Assembly: GCA_964423615.1 (NCBI GenBank)
Contig: CAYRFQ010000189.1
Span: 1-6,771 of the forward strand
DNA: 6,771 nucleotides
Direction: 5' to 3'
DNA from: CAYRFQ01 sp964423615
Lineage (GTDB): Bacteria > Planctomycetota > Planctomycetia > Gemmatales > Gemmataceae
Numbering within the stretch: the first letter of the stretch is position 1; each line of letters opens with the position of its first letter. The position numbers were made by a program, and so were the translations under genes. This document shows, piece by piece, positions 1 to 6,130 of this stretch. The notes beneath the pieces are model-generated. The model was not told the origin of the DNA, made no database searches, and saw only the letters and a program-made list of their open reading frames with translations.

Positions 1-53
1 CCCTGGACCCACGGATTAAAAGTCCGTTGCTCTACCGACTGAGCTACTCCTCC
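1..53 (-). tRNA. tRNA-Lys (anticodon UUU), 3' part missing
   Basis: Read on the minus strand from position 53, the sequence folds as a tRNA. It has a 7-base 5' acceptor strand GGAGGAG, then TA, a D arm (GCTC, loop with GTCGG, GAGC), and an anticodon stem ACGGA/TCCGT. The 7-base anticodon loop is CTTTTAA, giving anticodon TTT and so lysine. A variable loop and the first T-stem strand (CAGGG) follow. The T loop, second T-stem strand and 3' acceptor strand lie beyond the left window edge. The AT-rich sequence just upstream (about 54-125) holds a TATACT at 94-99 on the minus strand that could be its -10 box, but no convincing -35 box goes with it. Confidence 0.95.
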
Positions 54-636
54 AAGTTTTTATTGCGGAAGTTTAATTCATAAAACTATCTGAAGTATAT
101 CTAATAGTTGTTTTGAGATAAAATTGTCCCAGGCCAATCTCTGTTTAGAATTACCAATTACTCTCATTATAGTCAGGTCTTTCGAATTGCCAAGCTGTTT
201 GGGGGGCTCCCGATAATATTTCATTGCCAAGTGAAGCCAATGCGTTGTTGTTCATCGTTTAGCGACTGCCAATGACTCTGAGAGCGGGACGGGAATAACC
301 ACTGCAGCATGTTCCAGAGCCTGAGCTCAGTGAAATTTGAAACCGTAAGTTCGTGGGAGCGATGTGGAGGTTCGCAATCGTCAGTTGCCAACCGGCGTAA
401 GACAACCAGCGATGCAATCTCACGCTACCATAGCTGCCGCTGAAATCACAACACCGTGCTGAAGCCCTACGGAAGTGGCGTTCGATTGGAGGACACGCTT
501 TAGTCAGCGACTCACGCTACAGCTATGACCCAGAAACTCTCAGCAACATTCTCGACCCATCCTTGTCCTGATCCCGGTCGCTCCTTAGGATGTTCACAAA
601 GCATCCATTCGACGAATTTGGGGCAACCAGCGGTCC
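54..636. other. Intergenic stretch with no recognisable gene
   Basis: This region separates the divergently read tRNA-Lys and the cyclase gene. The first 70 bases are AT-rich, as expected for the tRNA promoter. No reading frame in it has codon use or composition resembling a protein. A short frame from 525 runs into the cyclase gene in another frame and looks spurious. Minor structure: a perfect 10-bp palindrome at 321-330 (CTGAGCTCAG) and a 10-base direct repeat CTCACGCTAC at 419-428 and 511-520. The cyclase promoter and 5' leader presumably lie here, but I could not identify a clear promoter or riboswitch. Confidence 0.6.
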
Positions 637-1575
637 ATGAAACTTGCGAAACAATCCGTTGCGCTGTTCAAAGCGGCTGCGCAACTAGCTACAGAATTAC
701 CAGCAGAGGCTATACTCCTTCTGACGGAAACTGACCTGCCGTGGGAGCAGGTAACTTCTTTGCTTGGTGGCCATAAGCTCTTGGTCGCGGCCAAAGAGCC
801 CACTCTTATTGCGACTCTCGCCGAAGAACCCAGACTCTCTCCACTGGAAATCGATGCGGGCCCTGTCCCAACTCGTGAATTCCTTCGCGAGGCTCTCCTC
901 GAAGGTGTCGCATGCGAACATCTGCGGAGCGGAGCTACCGTGGTGGCCATTTATAACGGAATCGATGTCGATGACAACGTTCCCCAACCCGTCGACAGCA
1001 TCAGCATTATCCATCTCGGCGAACACCTGGAGAAATTGTCGGCCCAAGACCTCCGGAAGCTCGATACCCAGGTCCCGCTCGAGACGCTCCGGGCTGTCGT
1101 GACGCTTGCGACCGAAATCGGACTCGAAGGACGAGAAGGCAAGCCTGTCGGAACGATGTTCGTTGTAGGCGACTATCGCAAAGTTCAAAACATGGCCAAA
1201 CCTCTCAACTTCAATCCTTTCCGCGGCTACAGCCGGAAAGAACGAGACGTCCGCGACCGACGTGTCCGAGAACAGATCAAAGATATCGCCCAACTCGAAG
1301 GGGCTGTGTTGATTAGCCGCGACGGAATTGCCCAAGCGGCTTGCATGAAAATCATGGCTGACTCGCAAGAAATCACCATCAGTAAAGGACTAGGAACACG
1401 TCACTGGGCAGCGGCGGCGATTAGCCGCGCCACCAAAGCCATCGCCATTGCTGTGAGTCAATCGTCTGGGACAGTCCGTATCTTCCAGAATGGGGAAGTT
1501 GTGTTGCAGATCGAACCGCTGGCTCGACCCGTCGTCTGGCAGAACTTCCGGATCGAAACCGATGAGGATGAGTGA
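637..1575 (+). CDS. Soluble diadenylate cyclase (c-di-AMP synthase, DisA_N/DAC domain) with PK_C-like N-terminus
   Basis: Predicted to make cyclic di-AMP from two ATP in the cytoplasm; 312 residues. Residues about 1-120 resemble a pyruvate-kinase C-terminal-like alpha/beta domain, the arrangement known from archaeal DacZ-type cyclases. Residues about 150-295 are the DAC domain: GREGKPVGTMFVVGDY (165-180), NFNPFRGY (191-198), LEGAVLISRDG (220-230), GLGTRHW (251-257) and SQSSGTVRIF (274-283). There are no membrane segments (unlike CdaA) and no helix-hairpin-helix DNA-binding tail (unlike DisA). The classical DGA aligns with E221-G222-A223, about 34 residues before R255-H256, the usual spacing, so the metal-binding Asp is Glu here. 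The RHR motif reads RHW. The ATG at 637 is the first start after an in-frame TAG at 586-588; only a weak G-run precedes it. The gene ends 3 bases before the AlkB-like gene, so the two are probably cotranscribed. The family call is firm; activity is not. Confidence 0.9.
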   Translation: MKLAKQSVALFKAAAQLATELPAEAILLLTETDLPWEQVTSLLGGHKLLVAAKEPTLIATLAEEPRLSPLEIDAGPVPTREFLREALLEGVACEHLRSGATVVAIYNGIDVDDNVPQPVDSISIIHLGEHLEKLSAQDLRKLDTQVPLETLRAVVTLATEIGLEGREGKPVGTMFVVGDYRKVQNMAKPLNFNPFRGYSRKERDVRDRRVREQIKDIAQLEGAVLISRDGIAQAACMKIMADSQEITISKGLGTRHWAAAAISRATKAIAIAVSQSSGTVRIFQNGEVVLQIEPLARPVVWQNFRIETDEDE

Positions 1576-1578
1576 GCT

Positions 1579-2289
1579 ATGGACAAATCTCACTACATAA
1601 ATGTCCCAGGCCTTTTCGTGTACCCCAGCTACTTTTCACAAATGGAATCGGGTTCATTGGTCCGACAGTCTCTCGAATTGCATGCTCGCTTGAATGCTAC
1701 AATCCCCACCGATGCGGAACCCACTCGGGCAGAAATCCCTCAACCAGAATTTGTCCGAAGTCAAGAACATAATTTGGCGAGTGAGGAGGTCTACGTTCGG
1801 CTGTCAATTGTAGAATCCCAGGAGAGAACCATTCGTTGCGAGTATTTTCCTCGATACGGAGAAGACGGCCACGCCCTCTGCTATTTTCAAGGTAATTCGA
1901 ACCTCCCTGATTTTGTTCGCGACGGACTACTCGACAAAATTGATCACACGATTCGACAAGAAGGCTTGGTCCAGCCGGAACAGAGACTTCGCTGGAAGCT
2001 GACGATGAACTTCTACAAAAATCTCAATGGTTCCGTTGCTGGGTTCCCTTATCACGTTGATATCCCATCAAATGGAGTCGTGACCATGATTCTGAATGTC
2101 CACAAAGAGGCCCTGTTCCAGATTGCAAAAGACGACTTGGTTCACGACATTCAACTGTCCGTCGGCAGCTTACTACTTCTCAGTCGAGAAAGTCGTTACG
2201 AGTGGAAACACAGAGTCCTACCTCGGAAAACCGTTTCCGAAATAGCCGGGGGAGTCGAACGACTTTCTCTGGTTCTTGGGTATGCCTAA
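1579..2289 (+). CDS. AlkB-like Fe(II)/2-oxoglutarate-dependent oxygenase
   Basis: A 236-residue cytoplasmic protein with no signal peptide. The C-terminal half carries the AlkB-type double-stranded beta-helix pattern: N144-F-Y, then H159-V-D161 (iron ligands, within GFPYHVD), then GSLLLLSRESRYEWKH with distal iron ligand H211 (KHRVLP), and R228-L-S-L-V-L. The 17-residue gap from H211 to R228 equals that from His187 to Arg204 in E. coli AlkB. Position 234, where AlkB's RxxxxxR motif has its second Arg, is Gly. Family members oxidatively demethylate alkylated DNA or RNA bases, or proteins. The substrate here cannot be told, because the N-terminal 90 residues, which in AlkB proteins form the nucleotide-recognition lid, are not recognisable. 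The ATG lies 3 bases after the cyclase stop, with a GAGG at 1564-1567 as a possible ribosome site, suggesting translational coupling. The oxygenase superfamily call is strong; AlkB subfamily placement is less sure. Confidence 0.75.
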   Translation: MDKSHYINVPGLFVYPSYFSQMESGSLVRQSLELHARLNATIPTDAEPTRAEIPQPEFVRSQEHNLASEEVYVRLSIVESQERTIRCEYFPRYGEDGHALCYFQGNSNLPDFVRDGLLDKIDHTIRQEGLVQPEQRLRWKLTMNFYKNLNGSVAGFPYHVDIPSNGVVTMILNVHKEALFQIAKDDLVHDIQLSVGSLLLLSRESRYEWKHRVLPRKTVSEIAGGVERLSLVLGYA

Positions 2290-2447
2290 TCTTCATAACT
2301 CGCGCCTCTCTGATTCGCCCTTGGCCATGTAACAAGTCATTGCCTGACACCGGCGGGCGTCCTCGGTCAAAAAGTTTCACCACAATTGCATCTGTAACAA
2401 GAACTTATCTGGAACAAGAAGCCATTTCGTGTGAGAATTCCGCTCGC

Positions 2448-3983
2448 TCACTTTCCGTTCCTCTTCCTCCTCTTTTTCAGTTCCCAACGAAAAGTCTCGC
2501 CCTCAGTGATCATTCTCAATTGGTTCCTTGCTGGTCCTGGAGGAGCAAATTTCTGCGGAGCACTCGCTCGCAATTGTTCTTTCACCGTGGCAAAGCCTTT
2601 GATTTTGGCAAGGTTCTTCCATTCTTGGGGATCCTTCCGGACGTCGTAAAGCTCTTCTGTGTCGTCGCTGTAATGAATGTATCGCCACTTTTGATTAATG
2701 ATCGCGTAGCCGCCTGGTTGAAGGTAGGGCAGAAAGACATTACGATCTTTGGCTGTCTTGGGATTTTTCAGAGTATTGGCGAGTGATGTGCCTTCGAGCC
2801 CCTTGACCTTCTTCAAATCACACATTTCAACAAAGGTCGGATACATATCTATCAAGCTAACGGTGGCGTCAACCTTGGCTCCGGAAGCGATCCCCGGACC
2901 CGCCCAAATGAACGGCACGTTCGACGTTCGTTCCCACAGGGTGTGTTTGCCCCAATCGCCTTTTTCGCCGTGGTGATAACCGTGGTCGCTCCAAATCACA
3001 ATGATCGTGTTATCAGCATATGGGCTGTCCTGAAGCGCCCTCAGTAGACGACCAAGCATGGCGTCGGCGTAAGAAGTGGCGGCTAGGTAACCATGGATGG
3101 CGTCTTGAATTGCCCCCAGTTTCTTCAGTCGCTCGTGGTGCTTTTTCTTGCGATTAATTTTCTGGCGTCTAATCTTGGGAGGCAGATCATCCAGATCGTC
3201 TTCTTTGTAAGGCGGCAACTTGATTTTCTTGGCGTTGTAAAGGTCGAAATACTTCTTTGGAGCATAGTTCGGAAAATGAGGGGCGTAGAGACCAACGGCC
3301 AGGAAAAACGGCTTGTCATGTTTGCGTTTCAGAACTTCACACGCCCAGTTGACCCGTTTCGTGTCGGCCATTTGCTCTTCACGGTCGTTCGGAAGTGCTG
3401 CCCATTCCAGGAACAATCCTCCAGTGATCTTGCGCCCTCGGTTGTAAATGCTATTCGGGAACGGCTTCGGAAGTGGTGTATCTTTTCCCCACGAATCCAG
3501 TGGCCAGCCCTCGCGTCGAGCAGCCTTGTTCCGAAGAAAGAACTCTGTCCATCCCCGAAGATCGACAAACCCCGCCGGGTGATGGAATATCTTCCCAGCT
3601 CCGAACGTCCTGTAACCGGCTAACGAGAAACTCACCTGTAACGGACGTAACTCCGGATGATCACGATGGTAGACCTGATTAGTGTAACACCCAGTGGTTG
3701 ATGCAAATCGACCCGTGAAAATCGCGCTCCGCGATGGTGCGCAAAAGACCCCGGCCGTATGTGCGTTTGTAAAAAGGACTCCTCGTTGCGCCAGCGCATC
3801 CATGTTCGGCGTGACTGCTTGCCGATACCCCATCGCGCCGACCCAATCACACAGATCATCGACAGCAAAAAAGATCACGTTCGGGCGGTCCTTCGCAGAT
3901 GCGGGACACACTACGAGGGAGTGAACAACAACAAAGCAAAAGATTCCCAGGGAGAATCGTAAAGTCGGTTTGAGGCGGTACAT
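2448..3983 (-). CDS. Secreted S1-family sulfatase, iduronate-2-sulfatase-like
   Basis: A 511-residue hydrolase predicted to remove sulfate esters from sulfated polysaccharides outside the cytoplasm. Residues 1-30 form a Sec signal peptide with a basic start, a hydrophobic core (FSLGIFCFVVVHSLVV) and an ASA cleavage site. The mature protein begins KDRPNVIFFAVDD, where D42-D43 are metal ligands. C81-A-P-S-R85 is the sulfatase signature, whose Cys must be converted to formylglycine by a maturase not encoded here. GKIFHH (130-135), H236 in APHFP, D333-H334 in SDHGYHHGE and K346-H347 in GKHTLWE are further active-site segments typical of iduronate-2-sulfatase relatives. Length is usual for the family. 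The ATG at 3983 is chosen over a TTG 33 bases upstream because the signal peptide starts there and GTGGAA lies 6 bases before it. Oddities are a very basic stretch at about 271-288 and a basic C-terminus (KKRRKRNGK). It stands alone, convergent with the AlkB-like gene; the true substrate is unknown. Confidence 0.92.
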   Translation of the reverse strand: MYRLKPTLRFSLGIFCFVVVHSLVVCPASAKDRPNVIFFAVDDLCDWVGAMGYRQAVTPNMDALAQRGVLFTNAHTAGVFCAPSRSAIFTGRFASTTGCYTNQVYHRDHPELRPLQVSFSLAGYRTFGAGKIFHHPAGFVDLRGWTEFFLRNKAARREGWPLDSWGKDTPLPKPFPNSIYNRGRKITGGLFLEWAALPNDREEQMADTKRVNWACEVLKRKHDKPFFLAVGLYAPHFPNYAPKKYFDLYNAKKIKLPPYKEDDLDDLPPKIRRQKINRKKKHHERLKKLGAIQDAIHGYLAATSYADAMLGRLLRALQDSPYADNTIIVIWSDHGYHHGEKGDWGKHTLWERTSNVPFIWAGPGIASGAKVDATVSLIDMYPTFVEMCDLKKVKGLEGTSLANTLKNPKTAKDRNVFLPYLQPGGYAIINQKWRYIHYSDDTEELYDVRKDPQEWKNLAKIKGFATVKEQLRASAPQKFAPPGPARNQLRMITEGETFRWELKKRRKRNGK

Positions 3984-3989
3984 TCGTAT

Positions 3990-3995
3990 TTCCAC
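3990..3995 (-). promoter_or_regulatory. Likely ribosome binding site of the sulfatase gene
   Basis: On the minus strand GTGGAA sits 6 bases upstream of the ATG at 3983. It is a partial Shine-Dalgarno match. It supports the signal-peptide start over the in-frame TTG at 4016, which would place extra non-signal residues in front of the signal peptide. Confidence 0.5.
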
Positions 3996-4225
3996 TAGTA
4001 GATAGAAAAATGGCAAGTGATCTCAACGCTGCATAGTATCGAGTTATTTCGGGAATCGACTGTGTTACGTTCCGTCAATGTCATAGTAGTGATGATTCGG
4101 TTTGCCTCTTGGGTGATGGGGCAACCATCTGTTGGACGGAACACCATCTCTGGAAACCGAGAGTGAGTGGAACAGGATTTTGCTCAAGACGATCGGTTCA
4201 ACAAGTGTCCGTTATTGGCCTTTCA

Positions 4226-4238
4226 GTCCCGCAGGGAC
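4226..4238. repeat. REP-like hairpin
   Basis: GTCCC-GCA-GGGAC is a perfect 5-bp stem with a 3-base loop. The surrounding sequence (about 4218-4262, with a GTTAGATTGGAGCCACG context) resembles a dispersed intergenic repeat that I associate with planctomycete genomes. That resemblance is from memory; the hairpin itself is visible in the sequence. Confidence 0.4.
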
Positions 4239-4394
4239 GTTAGATTGGAGCCACGCGCCGCCATCAAGCATGAAACGGGAACGAAAAGACGGTCCAAATT
4301 TTCTTGAAAAATTTTTGTTAAATCTCCCTCCCACTGATCTCCTCCAGTCCAAAGCCCCTCAATTTCCCACCAAAAACCTGTCGAAAAATGACAG

Positions 4395-4449
4395 AAACCT
4401 GCGCTAAACCTGCACCAAACCTGCGCTAAACTTGTAGTAAACCTGCGCC
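4395..4449. repeat. 11-bp tandem repeat, five units
   Basis: The unit AAACCTGCGCT is repeated head to tail at 4395-4405, 4406-4416 (ends CACC), 4417-4427 (identical to the first), 4428-4438 (diverged, AAACTTGTAGT) and 4439-4449. A further degenerate unit, AAATTGCAC, starts at 4451. The array is preceded by a small inverted repeat, CTGTC/GACAG, at 4378-4394. A stray copy of AAACCTGCGC occurs at 4735-4744. Eleven bases is close to one helical turn, and the array is not in a gene. Confidence 0.85.
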
Positions 4450-4796
4450 TAAATTGCACTTTTTCGACACCTCTCGATTTCCACATGTCCTTTCATTTCA
4501 ATGACTTCCGGAAAACAGCACTCGAAAAACAGCCGATTTGGCGCATTTTCGAGTTTTCAGCCCGCCCTTAAGCGCATCTCCCCACAATACAATAGGATTG
4601 AACGCCGCGTCATTTTCACAAAAATCGTCGAATTCCCAAAATTCTTATCTCTAGAGCGTTTTCCGTCTACCCTGAGTTAGAGCCGTGTCGGTTCCCAAGT
4701 CCAGTATCTCATTCGCATGCAAAAGAAGTCATTGAAACCTGCGCAGTTAAAGCAATTCACGGTTGTGTCAGGCACAGGTGTTCCGTTTTCAAAGTC

Positions 4797-4913
4797 CTTC
4801 TCCCCTGAGAGGAGAAGACCCCAAACCTGAGCGAAGCGGGAAGCATAAAGAGCGAAGCGAGAAACGTAGCGGAACCGGAAGGATTCCGGAGGAATCCTAT
4901 TTCGAGAGGGGAG
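4797..4913. repeat. Palindrome-rich intergenic element
   Basis: Several inverted repeats are nested here. CTTCTCC (4797-4803) pairs with GGAGAAG (4811-4817). CTCCCCT (4800-4806) also pairs with AGGGGAG (4907-4913), so the two ends of the block are inverted copies of each other. Inside, CCGGAA-GGA-TTCCGG (4875-4889) overlaps GGATTCC-GGA-GGAATCC (4881-4897), so only one of these two hairpins can form at a time. Between them AGCGAAGCG recurs (4832-4840 and 4851-4859) with AAACGTAGCGG after it. This looks like a degenerate copy of a dispersed, non-coding repeat rather than a gene. Confidence 0.6.
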
Positions 4914-5214
4914 CACTTGGGCTCAGGAGGTCGGCGATTGCGAACTGTACACAAAACGAACCCAAACCGTTCTAACTTTCTATTTTCCCGGTTTGGTTAT
5001 AAATTCGATCTTATTTGATCCTGCTAAATTATTGTATTGAGCTTTCGCTTTTTTCATGCCTTGTAGGTTGCGATGATCTATCCACGGAAGAGCAGTACTG
5101 ATCGACCCGTCACATGACTTACGGGTCGTTGGGTGTCTTCATAACTGGGTGTTCCAAAATTCTCAACAATTTGGGAAACCGGCCTTGAGCAGGCCAAAAT
5201 CGATACGCATGTAA

Positions 5215-5424
5215 TTTGGCTACAAATGCGACCACAATTTGGTTCGGGACAAATACTTGCCCAAGTACTTGCCCAAACTCAACCCCATCGAGCGTGTGTG
5301 GTGGCACCTGAGAGTACAAGTCACAAGGAACTAAACGCGTCGGGAAATCGAGGAGTTAATCGAACTCACATTACTGTGGCTTTGGGACCGTGAGCCGATG
5401 GAAGTTGAGGGTTCAGCGTATTGA
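5215..5424 (+). pseudogene. Remnant of an IS630-family transposase (C-terminal end)
   Basis: The plus-strand frame from 5215 reads KYLPKYLPKLNPIERVWWHL (starting at 5251), then RVQVTRN, a TAA at 5332-5334, and then TRREIEELIELTLLWLWDRE with an ending MEVEGSAY and TGA at 5422-5424. LPxYSPxLNPIERVWWHL is the C-terminal DDE signature of IS630/Tc1-mariner-type transposases, where the Glu of NPIE is the last catalytic acid. Most of the protein is missing: an in-frame TAA stands at 5212-5214, and I could not follow homology clearly upstream into 5110-5211. The internal stop and lost 5' part make it non-functional. No terminal inverted repeats are evident. The usual Ser of LPKYSPK is Leu here, which creates a visible 12-base near-duplication (5254-5265 and 5266-5277). 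Confidence 0.8.
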
Positions 5425-5479
5425 AGACCGAAAACCGAAACAGCAAGAATGACACATTTTTCCATATGGTTGGTCTTAT

Positions 5480-5995
5480 TTAGTCAATTTTTCGAAAAAT
5501 ATATAAGTTCGGACTGTCTGTTGTCCCGGAACATCTAAAAGTTCTTGGGCGTTTTTCTCGTGGATGATTGTTAATGCACAAAAGAAGAGTGTTAGAATCC
5601 AGTGCAAAAATACCTCTCAATGAACGGCCGGTTTTGAAAATAACATCAACTTCACGAGGTGATGTCCGAGCATTAATTCGAAAAGTGACGTTCATTTTTC
5701 CTCTGCCAGGCAATAGCAATGTCGCCACATTTTTTCTGATTACGAACTCGCTTGGGTAACCGAACGGCAAGCTCATTGCAGGAGTAGTCATATCCTCCCC
5801 AGCAAATCCAATAAATTCAGTTTTCCATTTCCCTTGAAGAGTCTGGAGACTCTTCTTGCTTGCCCTTGGAGGAGCTTTAAGTTGCGAAGGCTTGGTGTTT
5901 TCGCCAGAACTATCAACACGCCAAGCGAATGAACACACATCCAATTGAGAGATGAGTAGAACAGGAACAATCAACCATTTGCAAGGCTGCTCCAT
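5480..5995 (-). CDS. Small exported protein with TIGR03067-like planctomycete domain
   Basis: A 171-residue protein of unknown function. The N-terminus (MEQPCKWLIVPVLLISQL) looks like a signal peptide or membrane anchor, with a possible cleavage after SFA (residues 22-24); it is not a convincing lipobox. A short linker (about 25-48) is followed by one domain from LQGKWK (53-58) to YIFRK (165-169). It has GIFALDSNTLLLCIN (128-142) and KRPRTF (148-153), matching the LQGxW ... GIYxLDGDTLxxC ... RPxxF pattern I recall for TIGR03067, a domain largely confined to planctomycetes. The ATG at 5995 is chosen because AAGGAG lies 8 bases upstream and the hydrophobic segment follows. An in-frame TTG at 6097 would add 34 residues lacking signal features and lies within the promoter spacer. 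It appears monocistronic, with its own promoter at 6087-6115. The family call rests on motif memory. Confidence 0.8.
   Translation of the reverse strand: MEQPCKWLIVPVLLISQLDVCSFAWRVDSSGENTKPSQLKAPPRASKKSLQTLQGKWKTEFIGFAGEDMTTPAMSLPFGYPSEFVIRKNVATLLLPGRGKMNVTFRINARTSPREVDVIFKTGRSLRGIFALDSNTLLLCINNHPREKRPRTFRCSGTTDSPNLYIFRKID
5836..5855. repeat. Perfect 8-bp hairpin inside the TIGR03067-like gene
   Basis: GAAGAGTC (5836-5843) and GACTCTTC (5848-5855) are perfect inverted copies separated by only 4 bases. In the minus-strand mRNA this would form a tight stem-loop (loop TCCA). It covers codons for about residues 47-53, the junction between the linker and the conserved domain. Confidence 0.7.
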
Positions 5996-6003
5996 GTATA
6001 TCA

Positions 6004-6009
6004 CTCCTT
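6004..6009 (-). promoter_or_regulatory. Strong Shine-Dalgarno site of the TIGR03067-like gene
   Basis: AAGGAG on the minus strand is followed by 8 bases and the ATG at 5995. It is the only near-consensus ribosome site in front of a gene in this window, and it fixes the start codon. Confidence 0.8.
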
Positions 6010-6086
6010 GTTCTTTTTCAAACACGTTAAGTTGAACGGGTAAACTAAAGATTCTTCCCGAACACATTCTTGATAATAAAAGATGG

Positions 6087-6115
6087 TATATAAACAAATA
6101 CTTAACAAATGTAAA
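6087..6115 (-). promoter_or_regulatory. Sigma-70-like promoter for the TIGR03067-like gene
   Basis: On the minus strand TTTACA (6110-6115) and TATATA (6087-6092) are separated by exactly 17 bases in an AT-rich stretch. They match the -35 TTGACA and -10 TATAAT consensus at 5 and 4 of 6 positions. Transcription would start near 6080, giving a leader of about 85 bases before the ATG at 5995. Confidence 0.55.
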
Positions 6116-6130
6116 GATTGATCTGACTGG

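Larger units (their letters stand above)
3996..5214. other. Long gene-free, repeat-bearing stretch upstream of the sulfatase
   Basis: I see no credible gene in this stretch of about 1.2 kb. Short reading frames occur on both strands, but their translations are low-complexity or repeat-derived. The part next to the sulfatase should hold its promoter; a TTGACG occurs on the minus strand near 4070-4080, without a matching -10 box at normal spacing. The rest contains a REP-like hairpin (4226-4238), an 11-bp tandem repeat (4395-4449), a palindrome cluster (4797-4913), and then AT-rich sequence leading into a transposase remnant. Confidence 0.6.

Noticed and set aside
1..53. tRNA-Lys as an integration site for a genomic island
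   Set aside because: No integrase gene or direct repeat of the tRNA 3' end is visible, and that end lies outside the window.
54..636. c-di-AMP riboswitch (ydaO type) in the leader of the cyclase gene
   Set aside because: I could not find the conserved paired elements of that class; calling it would be guesswork.
697..1368. Long open frame of 223 codons on the minus strand inside the cyclase gene
   Set aside because: It lies wholly antisense to a clearly recognisable DAC-domain gene. Its translation shows no family features; its openness follows from codon use in the real gene.
2202..2786. Plus-strand frame of 194 codons bridging the oxygenase and sulfatase genes
   Set aside because: It overlaps the end of one real gene and runs antisense to the other, with no recognisable motif.
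3093..3623. Plus-strand frame of 176 codons inside the sulfatase gene
   Set aside because: It is antisense to a sulfatase with intact catalytic motifs, so it is a mirror of that gene.
4395..4449. CRISPR array
   Set aside because: The units are 11 bp and contiguous, with no spacers, and no cas gene is present.
4132..4486. Overlapping short frames of about 90 codons on both strands
   Set aside because: The translations derive from the REP-like hairpin and the 11-bp tandem repeat and have no start signals.
4763..4975. Frames of about 70 codons on both strands over the palindrome cluster
   Set aside because: They are rich in Arg, Ser and Lys and reflect the repeated AGCGAAGCG sequence, not a protein.
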